A stretch of DNA of 64,000 bases, from contig NC_087247.1 in NCBI RefSeq assembly GCF_037042905.1, forward strand, positions 40,647,920 to 40,711,919. Direction: 5' to 3'. Positions 1 to 11,384 of the stretch are shown in pieces. How positions within the stretch are numbered: the first letter of the stretch is position 1; each line of letters begins with the position of its first letter. Source of the stretch: Lytechinus pictus. Lineage: Eukaryota; Echinodermata; Echinoidea; Temnopleuroida; Toxopneustidae. Both the position numbers and the translations under genes were made by a program. A model generated the notes under the pieces. It was not told where the DNA came from and made no database searches. It was given only the letters and a program-made list of their open reading frames with translations.

Positions 1-1748
1 CTCCTCCTCCTCTTTCCCATTTGCTTCCCTTCTTCCTTTCTTCTCATTCTCCTCCACATCTTTATCATCACTCTTCTTCAAAATAGTCTATTTCCTTCAA
101 TATAACAGCACTTTGTAGTGTATATCTCAAGGAACGTGAAGCATAAAGGGAATTCACTTAATGAAGCTTAATTTTGCTTGTTCAGAGTCACAAAATCATA
201 ATTTACCCGTCAATTGATTCAAAATTATGTCATCCATGATATGCAAATTGATATGTAATATTCAAACATATTTATCAGAATCAAGTTTAGAGTGGGTAAA
301 GATTATAATGCAAAAAGAGATGTTAGAAAGATGTATTTTAACTTATCTTTATTAGTACCAAAGCAAGAATACTTTGACATGACTGTTACAATACATACAC
401 AGTATAACATGAATTTATAATAAAAGGGTGATATGCATGGGAATGAATACTCAATAAAAGGTATGGCTAAATATCAATTACAATGTAAAGTTGAACAAGT
501 TAAGAACTACTACTTGTAACAACAGCTTGTTGTTACTGCACAGTCATTTCATTTGAAATTGAATATGAAGTTGGACATTTCTACAATATGTCTTCCTCTT
601 ATTAAAGTGTTCTGGTGATTGTTGAAACAAATTTTGGGTATTGTCATGTGCAGGATTGCATAATGTTATTCAAATTTTTAATTGATATCATCAAATGACT
701 TATTTTTGGTTTTTCACATGTATTGTAATTGAAACCAATATTTGTAATCTCAGAACATTGCCAAATCCAATGGGCATTTTTCATGTGGTGTCATGTGAAT
801 ACGAGTTGCAGATGGATTGATAAAGGGAGAATTGTTACAATGATTCCCAGGTAAAATATTCAAATTAAAGATGATATATTTAATTTACAGTGATCTTTTC
901 ACATGAACCTTTTTATGAGGCCACCATCATTTTCAAGCTTTAACCACTCACTATTGGGGTCTCCTGCATTCATGAAGTATTATTGTTATTAATATCAAAA
1001 AGTCAAGTTAATGCTCACATCATTATTTTGTATTTATTATCTATTATGATTATACTATTTCATCATTCATTATTATGATGTGTTATGTTATGGATTATTT
1101 TGTATTTTGCATATAAGCACGTCACATTTGATATTGTATTATTTGAACACAGAAATAAAAACAAACAAAACAAACAATCTTGGTGACTCTCTGCATACTT
1201 TCTGTACAATAAGCATAACTGGTTTCACATAAAGCATTTGAAAACGTAAAGCTTTGGAATGAATTGGAGGTCATATAGTGTTATACACTGCCATCTTAGC
1301 TTGCTGTAGGTGATGTTATTGGAGCAGATACATGCAACATTTGTACCATAGTAAATGAACTATTTCAGCATTTCAATGTCAGTCACATATCACAAGATTT
1401 TTGTATTTCAGTGGTTTGTGCTTGTTAACTGCATATTTTAATTAGTTGATTGCATATTTGCTTAGTATGCAAAGGAAAAGCAAATTGCAAGTCATGCACA
1501 TTAAACGGTATGTGCCATCAACAAATTTGTCATGATGATGTTTTTAAGGTCAAAAATTCTTTTTTCATTTCCAAATTTTGATATTGGTACTAAGAATAAT
1601 TCATAATTATTATTAATTTCAGAAATTCTAAGGTACAACAAAATTTTAGAACAATAAAAATATTGAAAATTCTAATTCATAAATAATAAATCTTTTGCAA
1701 TTGGAGAAAGAAAGCCATCTTATTCAACCCAGTATCACATCATTGATA
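1..1748. other. AT-rich non-coding flank
   Basis: I see no exon with protein similarity and no RNA gene here. The right part is probably the 3' untranslated or downstream region of the minus-strand protease exon that ends at 1749. The first 60 bases are CT-rich. The rest is ordinary AT-rich sequence. Confidence 0.5.
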
Positions 1749-1973
1749 TCACACAACTCTTTCTTGTCTTTGTACTACCTGTTCACTGACAATAAGAGTG
1801 GCCAGAGATGAATCAGTTATGTTCCAATATATCTGCGACGTAGTCCAGAAACTAGTAACCTGAGTAAATCCTGATGGTTGATATGGGATGCCACACGCTC
1901 CTACAAAGCGGGTCAAGCCTTGTATCGTCCACTGTCCATTGATCAGCTGGACTACTGGACAACCACTGTCACC
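1749..1973 (-). CDS. Terminal coding exon of a trypsin-like (S1) serine protease, partial
   Basis: Read on the minus strand, an acceptor (pyrimidine-rich tract ending in TAG at 1974-1976) is followed by a 74-codon frame ending in TGA at 1749-1751. It opens with GDSGCPVVQ, which matches the S1 catalytic-serine motif GDSGGP with Cys in place of the second Gly. The serine is retained. Downstream come a WTIQGL strand, GACGIP (matching the Cys that pairs with the Cys before the active-site loop in chymotrypsin) and GFTQVTSFW, the usual lead into the C-terminal helix. The exon therefore covers the last third of the protease fold plus a short tail. Exons with the catalytic His and Asp should lie at higher coordinates on the same strand, but I could not find them between 1974 and 2970. 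It is either part of a gene with distant exons or a partial copy. The family call is firm. The substrate is unknown. Confidence 0.72.
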   Translation of the reverse strand, partial: GDSGCPVVQLINGQWTIQGLTRFVGACGIPYQPSGFTQVTSFWTTSQIYWNITDSSLATLIVSEQVVQRQERVV

Positions 1974-2184
1974 CTATGAGAGTGGAATCAGTTCATTTAT
2001 TTATTGGTCAATGGATTTCATTTCGTCAATTTTAAGTAGGAAGCATGAGCATAGGTTGGGGATATTTAGAAAAAAATAATTCAAGAATATATAAAAAAAA
2101 TAATTCAAAGGCTTTCAAACACCAGCTTTCATGAGGAATGCAATGCAATCAAATTAAATTTTTTTTAATGCATTATTTGAATAG

Positions 2185-2330
2185 ATCAGGGGCGGATCCA
2201 GGATTTTCAAAAAGCAAAAAAAAAGGTCCTCACTTTCAAAAGAGGGGGCACACCTCTGTTTTAATGGCAGTTTTGCATTACAAATTTTAATTTTGCTTCT
2301 CAAAAGGGGGGGGGGCACGGTCATAACTCT
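2185..2330. repeat. Probable transposon-end fragment
   Basis: The stretch begins with AGGGGCGGATCCAGGA, a terminal-type motif that I recall recurring at the ends of short interspersed elements in marine invertebrate genomes. It continues through A-rich sequence to a run of ten Gs. I see no open frame and did not find a second terminus with confidence, so only a fragment is claimed. Confidence 0.3.
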
Positions 2331-2970
2331 TGCAATTCATAGGAACTTTACAATTGATTGCTGGTCTGCTTTCAACAAAGAATTTGCTGTAGTTGAAATA
2401 TATACAAATCAATTCAAACTGTTAAATCAATATTTGCAATCAAGTTTCTAAAGTTTATTTTTATTAACTCTAGATTGTATCAACTTATCTTGATGGCAGT
2501 GGTAAATTTGGAATTGGGGCATGGTTGCAATGTTTTGATAATGTATAGCAAGTAAACTTGATTATAAAGTATTTCAAAAATTTATTCCAAACATTGATAT
2601 TGAGGGAGAGCATGTTTTGTACATAGCAAAGGAGGCAGGAATATTATGTTATTAATCTTGAAACAGCAATATCAATTCTTATGCACCATTTCCACAGAAC
2701 AGAGACCCTTGAAAGATATCTGAAAGACCGAAAATTTGCAAGGTCTTCCAGCAGTCACCAAGATCATTGGAATTTGTGATTCTGTGGAATTGCTCTGAAA
2801 ATCCCTGGAAGACCACCGATAGACCAACAATATTTTTTTCCAGTAAAATCTCCATACGATCTTGAAGACAGCTGAAAATTTGCTGAAATAGATACGTTGG
2901 TAATTAAAAGCGATCGTACTATTTTAAAAAGTTTCCAATCTCATCAACCATCAAGTATTGTAATGATGAT

Positions 2971-3411
2971 TTAAAAGCCAGCACAAATTTGTAGGTTACT
3001 TAATGAAGAATTAAAACCATAAAAGTAGATTCGTTGCCATGTACTGAAGTAATTGCACTTCCATAGTTTATATGGAGAGGAAATAATGCTAATTTCATGA
3101 TGGAATAACTCCATAAGCATATCTATTATTTTAATTCGTTTACCAGTGTGAACGTCTATCACATCGATCCCCTTACAAACCTGATAAATGATGGATAACT
3201 CATCCCTTGGATTAAGACCCATTCCTATTTCAAATGAATCTTCCTCTTCGAGTCTGAGGTGGTCTATATGTATCTGGATCCTTGATTTATGCTTAGTACG
3301 GAAAGCCCATGTCTGGTAAAACGGTCTTGGTATCATGATTGGCTTGGGGGTATCCTTGCGACTCGATGGTAATGTTCTGTTCTAATGATAAATCGGTTGC
3401 ATTTGCCGTTT
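2971..3411 (-). pseudogene. CUB-domain exon with a one-base frameshift
   Basis: On the minus strand an acceptor (TTTCCTGTAG, at 3412-3421) leads into a frame reading TANATDLSLEQNITIESQGYP. At the five-C run (G5 at 3346-3350 on the plus strand) the frame breaks. Reading one base less gives the continuation PKPIMIPRPFYQTWAFRT, then KSRIQIHIDHLRLEEEDSF and EIGMGLNPRDE. This follows the CUB pattern: a GYP near the N-terminus, an aromatic W.F strand, a basic SRI strand, an acidic LEEED turn and an IG.G strand. The domain continues to about FYGFNSS and then a stop. No donor is obvious. The indel may be a real inactivating mutation or an assembly error in a homopolymer. The exon lies 1 kb from the S1 exon on the same strand, so a CUB-protease gene is possible, but the protease exons needed to join them are not visible. 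Confidence 0.5.
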
Positions 3412-3517
3412 CTACAGGAAATGATGAATTGAAATTATTATCCATGACACAATGACAAAACAAGTGGAACTTTTTTGGGGGGCGAGTGCGGGTGTATATG
3501 TTCATACATGTACCCCA

Positions 3518-3660
3518 AGTTCAAGATTGGCGCTCCCCATATCTTAAATCAATTTGGCACTCCCTAATTTAAAGACAATTCCCCCCCCCCCCCCCCCCCC
3601 CGTTTAAGATCGATCTTAGCGATGCCTAACTTTGAAGTCGGTTTGGTGCCGCTTCACTAT
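3518..3660 (+). repeat. Diverged outlier of the satellite unit, with a C21 run
   Basis: Five loose units of about 20-30 bp (plus the C run) can be laid out here. Each has a TTAAA or TTCAAG-like element, then ATCAATT or a variant, then TTGGC and C-rich ends. This resembles the unit of the large array beginning near 6150, but is much more degenerate. A run of 21 Cs (3581-3601) sits in the middle. The segment lies about 2.5 kb outside the main array and may be an ancestral or ectopic fragment of it. Confidence 0.4.
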
Positions 3661-4124
3661 TGCCCCTTTTTTGCTCTCCGATCCTCGATCGTTTTGAAAC
3701 CAATATGGCATCCCCTTTAATTTCGGTCAATATTTTTTGGGCGCCCCTCAAGTTTATGACCCAAAAGCAACGAAAGCACTCCCTCCCCTGGATACGCCCA
3801 TGTATAAAAAGTGTATTGTTTATAATAATACATCCAAATTGGAGGCACATATATTCCCATTGGCTACATGTAGGAAAGGCACCCCCTGTGCCTCCTAGAT
3901 CCGGCACTGTATACCAGTAATCGTAGACTGATGGTAATCTTTACTGTGCAAATTATCTCTTTACATTATTCATTCATGTAGTTACGGGTACAATAATACA
4001 CCAACTAGTGGAGTGTATAGTCGAGAAAGATGAAGGAAAAGAAGATTGGATTACATTTTTGGATTTGTTTGATTTATTAATCTGTTTCCAAATCTTATAT
4101 ATTCAGTGACGAATCTATAGGGGC

Positions 4125-4545
4125 TAGAGGGTTAGATATCCCTTTGGCTTACTAAAAAAAAAAAACTTAAATACCCCTTCCTTGTTGACGAGGATCAAGC
4201 AAACAGAAGAGTGGCGGATATACGGGAAGAGGTCCATTAAATTTTGAGGGGCCAGACATGGCGTAACGGGCAAAAATTGTAAAAGTCTGGAGAAAGCGAA
4301 GCGAGCAGGCAAAAATTCGGACATTTTTTTATAACGAAAATCTAATAGAATTTTATACAATATTTGGAAATTAATGTCATATTTCACCCTTCTCTCTTTC
4401 CCTTTCTTTCATTTTGTCCCTTCTTGGTCGTGAAATTTTTTGGAGGTTCCGTGGCCCCCAAGCCCCCCCCCCCCCGGACGCCAGTGAGGGGGTCAAATAA
4501 CCAACGGTCAAATCCCCTCTCCACCACTGATATTCCATTGTTGCC
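4125..4545. repeat. Dispersed repeat fragment with a pyrimidine tract
   Basis: The segment includes GCGAAGCGAGCAGGC (about 4297), a CT-rich tract (4385-4425) containing TTTTGTCCC, then TTTTTTGG and a C13-14 run before GGACGCC. This layout of pyrimidine tract, TTTTTGG and C run is like the pyrimidine modules of the satellite to the right. No coding capacity is seen. I take it as part of a non-autonomous element of unknown family. Confidence 0.35.
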
Positions 4546-5529
4546 CGATAACGACTGCTTTGATATGTTTTGGCGTTCACTTCGATCATTAAATGGTTCT
4601 CGATGTCTTTTATTGAGCTCGTAATGGTCAAGCACATTCATAATACATTGCTAAGCTGGATGCTATTCAGATGAAAGGCTTTATGAATTAACGAGTTCAG
4701 TAGTCAAGCTAAATGAGAAGGTATTTATCACTAGCTGTGGGGTTGTTTCACGAATAATCTTCTCAAGGATTTTTCACTGACAAGTGTGACAAGATAATAC
4801 AATTCTCGAATCTGACTGGCTGATATAAACTCCGTCGGTAAGCCGCTGACAATGTCTTTCATGAAAAAAAATCCCTGAAGTTAAAACCGAGACTTTTTGA
4901 TTCGATAGATTCACCCTTAGATTCGTCTCAGTTCCTTCAGCAATGTACGTGATCTTCTCTGCCGGTAATGTATCCAATTTATATTTTTATCTGAGCTATT
5001 ATTGTGGTATATTGATATTCATTGTCATTTTTAACTGTACTTTTTAGAAAGAGATCAAGAGAGTAGATGGTGTGGTATCTGGGTATTGTGTTATCAAAGT
5101 ATATTGGCGGATTGTCGTCATGGTGTAATGTGTAGAGGTGATAATGAACAAGAATGTCGGTGCCTTCATATAAAAATGAATTAAAGGGCACATAACCTCA
5201 CTTTGCAAAAGGAGTGTACAATACATAAAACATGCATACGCGTCACACGGGGGGGGGGGGCAGATCGAGGGAAATACGCCCCAGAACATTCAATGGTGGG
5301 GGACGCAATGAGCTAGATGTCCCCAAAAATATTAGGATGTCTTGTATTTCAGTTGATTTACTTACTGACAAACGTATCCGAATAAATTATATTTCTACAG
5401 GTCAAAATATGATTAAATCTTTTCTTTTCAGGTCAGTATAAAAGATGTAATATCGCCATTTGCACTAGCATTATTCATTTATTGGGATACGGAATTAATT
5501 TACTTATTTACGATTAAGAAAGTGGTTAA
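4546..5529. other. Non-coding spacer
   Basis: I see no exon or RNA gene. There is a 12-G run near 5249-5260 and otherwise AT-rich sequence. The short open frames overlap each other on both strands and show no family features. Confidence 0.4.
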
Positions 5530-6010
5530 TATTTCGTTTTCCGAGGTGAGCGCTTCGCGCTCATACTATTTGATTAGTGAGATACATATCCTCTTCATGA
5601 ACTCCTGCATACAGTCCTTAAATGACTATTAGGTCAGTGTGTTTTTATGAAATAAGCTTGCATCATTTATTTAGTCCTTATAAAGACCTTAAAAGATCTT
5701 GTAACAATAAAGCCAATTCTCTGTCTTTAAGACTACCCCCAAGAAAATAAGCTTTTATAGCTCTTAGTGCAGGCGATGGGTGAAAATGTTTATGAAAAAC
5801 CAAATCCTCACATCCCCAAATCTGATAATGCTGGATCGGCCGCTGTTAAAAATGTTTCTATTTCAGGTCGCACTTCACGCTGGCATTACATCATTAGTGA
5901 GACTCAAATAGCCCTTAATAATGCCCCCAGGCGCGTATCTGGATTTTGCACCTCGGGGGCCCGACCTGACTTTGGCGCCCCTGTGTACTTTTAGAAAATG
6001 GCGCCACCCT
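5530..6010. repeat. Two diverged copies of a short interspersed repeat
   Basis: Copy one (about 5535-5640) has a GAGCGCTTCGCGCTC hairpin followed by ATTAGTGAGATACATATCC. Copy two (about 5865-5960) has the corresponding TCGCACTTCACGCT followed by ATTAGTGAGACTCAAATAG. They are in the same orientation about 325 bp apart. From 5920 the second runs into a GC-rich segment ending in TTTGGCGCCCC, a string that also occurs in satellite units. Confidence 0.4.
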
Positions 6011-9000
6011 TCAACATATGTGACTTAAATACATGTTTAATAATCTTATTTCATAATCGAATAAAGGTAAATTGGAGGTCATCTTTTCTTTTTATGATGT
6101 GTTAAAAAAAAAACTCCATGAAATTAATGTAATACACTTTATTTAAAAAAAATAATAATTCGGCTCACCCTAGGTCGAGCATCAATTCGGCGCACATAGA
6201 TTAAACATCAATTCGGCGCGCCTAAGCAGAACATAAATTCGGCACCCCCATAGGATTCACATCAATTCGGCACCCCGATGTCGAACATCAATTTCGCCCC
6301 CACCCCCTTACTACGAACATCAACGTATTCGGTGCCACCTAGATCGAACATCACTTTGGCGCCCATCGATTAAAAATCAATTCGGCGCCCCTGAGCAGAA
6401 CATAAATTCGGCACCCCCATAGGTTTAAAATTAATTCGGCGCATTGACACCCCTAGTTCGAACATCAATTTGGCGCTCCTTGATCGATCATCTACTCGGC
6501 GCCCCCCCCCCCCCCCCCCCCATTGTTGAACATCAAATCGGCGCCACTATGTGGAACATCAATCCCGCGCCCTTAGGTTAAACATCTTTTCGGTGCCCCT
6601 AGGTCAAACATCATTTCAGCGCCTCCCTATGTCAAAAATTAACGGCGCGCCCTATATCGAATATTAATTCGCCCCCCCCCTAGGTTGAACATCAATTTGA
6701 CACTCCCTCCCCCCTCATGCCAAACAACGATTCGGCGCCCTTAGGTAGAACATTATTTCGGCGCCTCCCTTGACTGAACATCAACTCGGCGCCCTTATGT
6801 CGAACATTAATTCGACGCTCCCATGTCGGACATTAATTCTGCACCCCTAGGTCAAACACCAATTAAGCGCCTCCCTTTGTCACACAAAAGTGAATTTGGT
6901 GTCCCTATGTTAAACATCAATTCGGCGCAACCTCCCTTGGTCAAACATCCACTCGGCGCCCCCTATATTGAACATCAATTCGGCGCCCCTAAGTCAAACA
7001 TCAATTTGACGCCCCCCATGTCGAACATCAATTCGACGCCCCCTAGGATGAATATTAATTCAGCCTCCCCCCATGTCGAACATCGATTCGGCGCCCCGCC
7101 CCCCTAGGTTGAACATCAATTCGAAGCCCCCTAGGTTGAATATTAATTCGGTTCCCTAGTTTGAATATTAATTCAGCACCCCCCCCCCCCTATGTCGAAC
7201 ATCAATTCGGCGCCCCCCTCCCTAGGTTGAACATCAATTCAACATCTCCCCCCTTATGTCGAGCATCAATTCGGCGCCCATAGATAAAACATCAATTCGC
7301 CCCCCATGTCAAACATCAATTCAGAGCCCCCAAGTAGAACATAAATTCGGCACCCCCATAGGTTTAACATCAATTCGACACCCCGATGTCGAACCACAAT
7401 CCCCCTCACTTCAAACATCAACGTACTCGACACCACCTAGATCGAACAGCAATTCGTTGCCCAACACATGACAAATATCAATGTGGCACCCCCAAGGTAA
7501 AGCATCAATTCGGCGCCCCCTAGGTTTAACATCAATTCGGCACCCCTTTGTCTAACATCAATTCGGTACCTCCCTATAGGTCGAATATCAATTCGGGCCC
7601 CCCTAGGTCAAACATCGATTCGGTGCCCCTATGCCGAACATTTTTCTCCCCTTTTTCTTTTCCTCTGTTTCCTTCTCCTTTTTGGCGCCCTCTTTTCGCC
7701 TACCCTGGGCGCCCAGCCTCCTAGGTTTATAAATTAATTCGGCGTCTTGGCGCCCGAGGTCGAACATCATTTCGGCACCTCCGATGTCGCACATCAATTT
7801 GGAGCTCCTTGGTCGAACATCTACTCGGTGCCCCCCTCCCCCCACTCTATGTTGAACATCAAATCGGTGCCCCTATGTCGAACATCAATTCCGCGTCCCT
7901 AGGTTAAACATCATTTCGGCGCCCCTGGGTCAAACATCTATTCAGCGCCTTCCTATGCTAAATATCAACGCCGTGCCCCTATGTCGAACATTAATTCGGC
8001 GCCCTTAGGTAAAACATTATTTCGGCGCCTCCCTAGATTGAACATAAATTCGACGCTCCCATGCCACGCATCAATTTGGCACCCCTAGGTAAAACATTAA
8101 TTTGGCACCCCTAGGTAAAACATTAATTCGGCGCCCCCTAGGGTGAACATCCATTCGGCGCCCCCTAGGTAGAACATCATTTCGGGCCCCTCCCTAGGTT
8201 GAATATTCATTCGGGGCCCCCCTAGGTCAAATATTGAACATGTTGAACATGTTGAACATGAGATCGGCGACCGCAGGTTTAACATAAATGCCGCACCCCT
8301 ATGTCGAACAATATTTCGGCTCTTCCCTATAAGTCGAATATTACTTCGGTGACCCCCCCCTGTCGAATATCAATTTGCCTCCTCTAGGTCAAACATCTTC
8401 TGCGCAACCTAGGTCAAATATTTATTCTGTGCCCCCCACCCATGTCAAAAACCCATTCGGTGCCCATATGCCGAACAGTTTTGTCCCCCTTTTCTTTTCC
8501 TCTGTTTCCTTCCTCTTTTTGGCGCCCCCCCCCCCCCTTCCGCCTACCCAGGGCGACCCCTAGGTTTAAGATCAATTCGGCGCTTCAGCGCCCCCTAGGT
8601 CGAACATCAAATCGGCGCCCCGATGTCTAACATCAATACCACGCCCCTAGGTAGAAAATCACTTCGGCACCCCCTATGCCGAACATCACTTCGGCACCCC
8701 CTATGCCGAACATCAATTCGGCACCACTAGAATAAATTCGGGGCGCCCATTGTTCTAACATCCAGTCATCGCCCACAAAGTTTGAACATCAATTCGGCAC
8801 TTCCCCCATGTTGAACATCAAATCGGCACCCCTAGGTTTAACAACAATGTCACACACCTTTGTCGAACATCAATTCGGCGCCCCCCCCCCAAGTTTGAGA
8901 TCCCCCAATCATGTCGAACATCAAATCGGCACTCCTAGGTCGAACATCAATTCGGCGCCCCCTTTCCCTCTTCTTTTTTCTCCCTTTTGTCTTTCTTTCG

Positions 9001-11384
9001 CCTTTTTTTCTTTCTCTTAGTCTTTCCCTCCTTTTTTACTCCTTTCCTTTTCTTCTGTTTCCTTCCTCTTTTTGACTACCCGGGGCACCCCCTGTCGAAC
9101 ATCGATTCGGTGCCCCTAATATTTAACATCAGTTTGGCGCCCTTTTGTCGAACATCCACTCATCGCCCACCTAGGTTAAACATCAATTCGACATCCCCCT
9201 ATGTCTAACATCAATTCGATGCCCCTAGGTCGAACATCAATTTGGCGCCCCCCCCCCCCCCCATGTCGAACATGAATTTGGAAACCCTCTACTTTTTTCT
9301 TTCTCTCTGCCTTTCCCCCTTTTTTAAAAATCTTTTTCACTTTTTTCTCTTTCTTCAAGGATTTCTCTCTTTTGTGTGCCCCTTTTCTTGTCCTCGGTTT
9401 CCTTTCTCTTTTTGGCGCCTGTGTGCCCCCCCCCCAGGTTTAACGTCAATTCGGTGCCTTGGCGCCCCTGGGACGAATATCTGTTCGGCGCCCCCGATGT
9501 CGAACATTAATTCGACGCTCCTCTGTCGAACATCAATTTAGCGCCTCCCTATGTCAAAAATCAATTCAGGGCCACAAGGTCAAACATAAATTTGTCCCCC
9601 CTCCACATGTCGAACATCAATTCGGTCCCCTATCCAATCCCCCCTTTTTCCCTCTATCCCCCCTTTCTCTTAGTCTGTCCCTCCAATTTGTCCCGGTTTC
9701 TTTTCCTCTGTTTCCTTCCTCTTTTTGCCGCCCTCTTTTTGCCTACCCAGGGCGCTCCCTAGGTTGAACACAAATTAGGCACCCCTAGGTCAAATATCAA
9801 TTCGGCGCCCCTTCCCTCTTCTTTCTTTCTTTCTTTCTTTTTTGTTTCCTCTTTTTTCCGTTTTCTCTCAGTCTTTCCCTCTATTTTTTTTCCCTTTTCT
9901 TGTCCTCTATTTCCTTCCCTTTTGGCCCCCTCTTTTTAACAACCCAAAGTGCCCCCGCCCTTTATGTGTAACATAAATTGATTCGGCACCACAAGGTCGA
10001 GCATCGATTCGGCACCCCCTTCCCTCTCCTTTTTTTCTCTGCTTTCTTTCTTTATCCCTTTTTTCTCTTTCTCTTCGGCTTTCCCTCCTTTTTGTTCCCC
10101 TTTTCTTTTCTTCTCATTCCTTCCTATTTTTGGCGCCCCCCGTTCGCCTACCTGGAACATCAATTCGGCGCCCCCCCCCCCCCCAAGTTTGACATCCCCC
10201 ACCCATGTCGAATATCGAATCGGCGTCCCTAGGTAGAAAATCACTTCGGCGCCCCCTAGGTCGAACATCAATTCGGCGCCCCCTTCCCTCTTCTTTCTTT
10301 CTCCCTTTTTTCTTTCTTTCTCCCTTTTTCTCTCTTTCTTTCCCTATTTTTCTTTCTCTAGTCTTTCCCTCCTTTTTGACCCCCTTTCCTTTTCTTCTGT
10401 TTACTTACTCTTTTTGGCGCCCCCTTTTTCCCCAAAAGGGGCACCCCCTGTCGAACATCGATTCGGCGCCCCTAATGTATAACATCAATTCGGCGCCTCT
10501 TTGTCGAACATCCACTCATCGTCCACCTAGGTTAAACATCAATTCGACACCCCCCCCCCCCTTTGTATAATATCAATTCGGTGCCCCTTGGTCGAACATC
10601 AATTTGGCCCCTCCCCCATGTCGAACATGAATTCGGCAACCCTCTATTTTTTCTTTCTCTCTGTCGTTCCCGTTTTCTTCTCTTTCTCGCTCTTTTCTCT
10701 TTCTATAAGTATTTCTCTCTTTTTTGTGCCCCTTTTCTTTTCCTCGGTTTCCTTCCTCTTTTTGGCGCCTGTGTGCCACCCTAGGTTTAACGGTGCCTTG
10801 GCACCCCCAGAACGAACATCAGTTCGGCGCTCCCGATGTCGAACATCAATTTGACGCTCCTCTGTCGAACATCAATTCAGCGCCTCCATATGTCAAAATT
10901 CAATTCGGCGCCACTATGTCGAACATCAATTCGCACCCCCCATGTTGAACAACAATTCGACACCCTATGTCAAACATCAATAAGGCGCCCCTAGTTTAAA
11001 CATCGATTCGACGCTCCTATGTCGAACATCGATTTGGCACCACTAGGTCGTACGTAAAGTTGATGCCCCCCCTTAAGTCGAACATCATTCGGAGCCCCAC
11101 TTCATTCTTTTTTCCTTCTCTCTTTCTTTCCCCCTTTTTCTTAGTCTTTTCCTCTTTTTTGTCCCCGTTTTCTTACCATTTTCCTTCCTCTTTTTGGCGT
11201 CCCGTCTTTTCGCCTATCCAGCTTCCTAGGTTGAACATCAAATAAAGGCCACTAGGTCAAACATCATTCGCCGCCCCCGATGTTCAACATCAAATCGGCA
11301 CCCCTAGGTTTAACATCAACGTCACACACCTTTGTCGAACATCAATTGGGCGCCCCCCCCCCCCAAGTTTGACATCCCCCAATC

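Noticed and set aside
1888-2079. Plus-strand open frame of 63 codons
   Set aside because: It is antisense to the S1 protease terminal exon, whose minus-strand reading carries recognisable motifs.
4377-4641. Overlapping open frames on both strands around 4.4-4.6 kb
   Set aside because: They cover a pyrimidine tract and a C run of a repeat fragment, with no family features in any frame.
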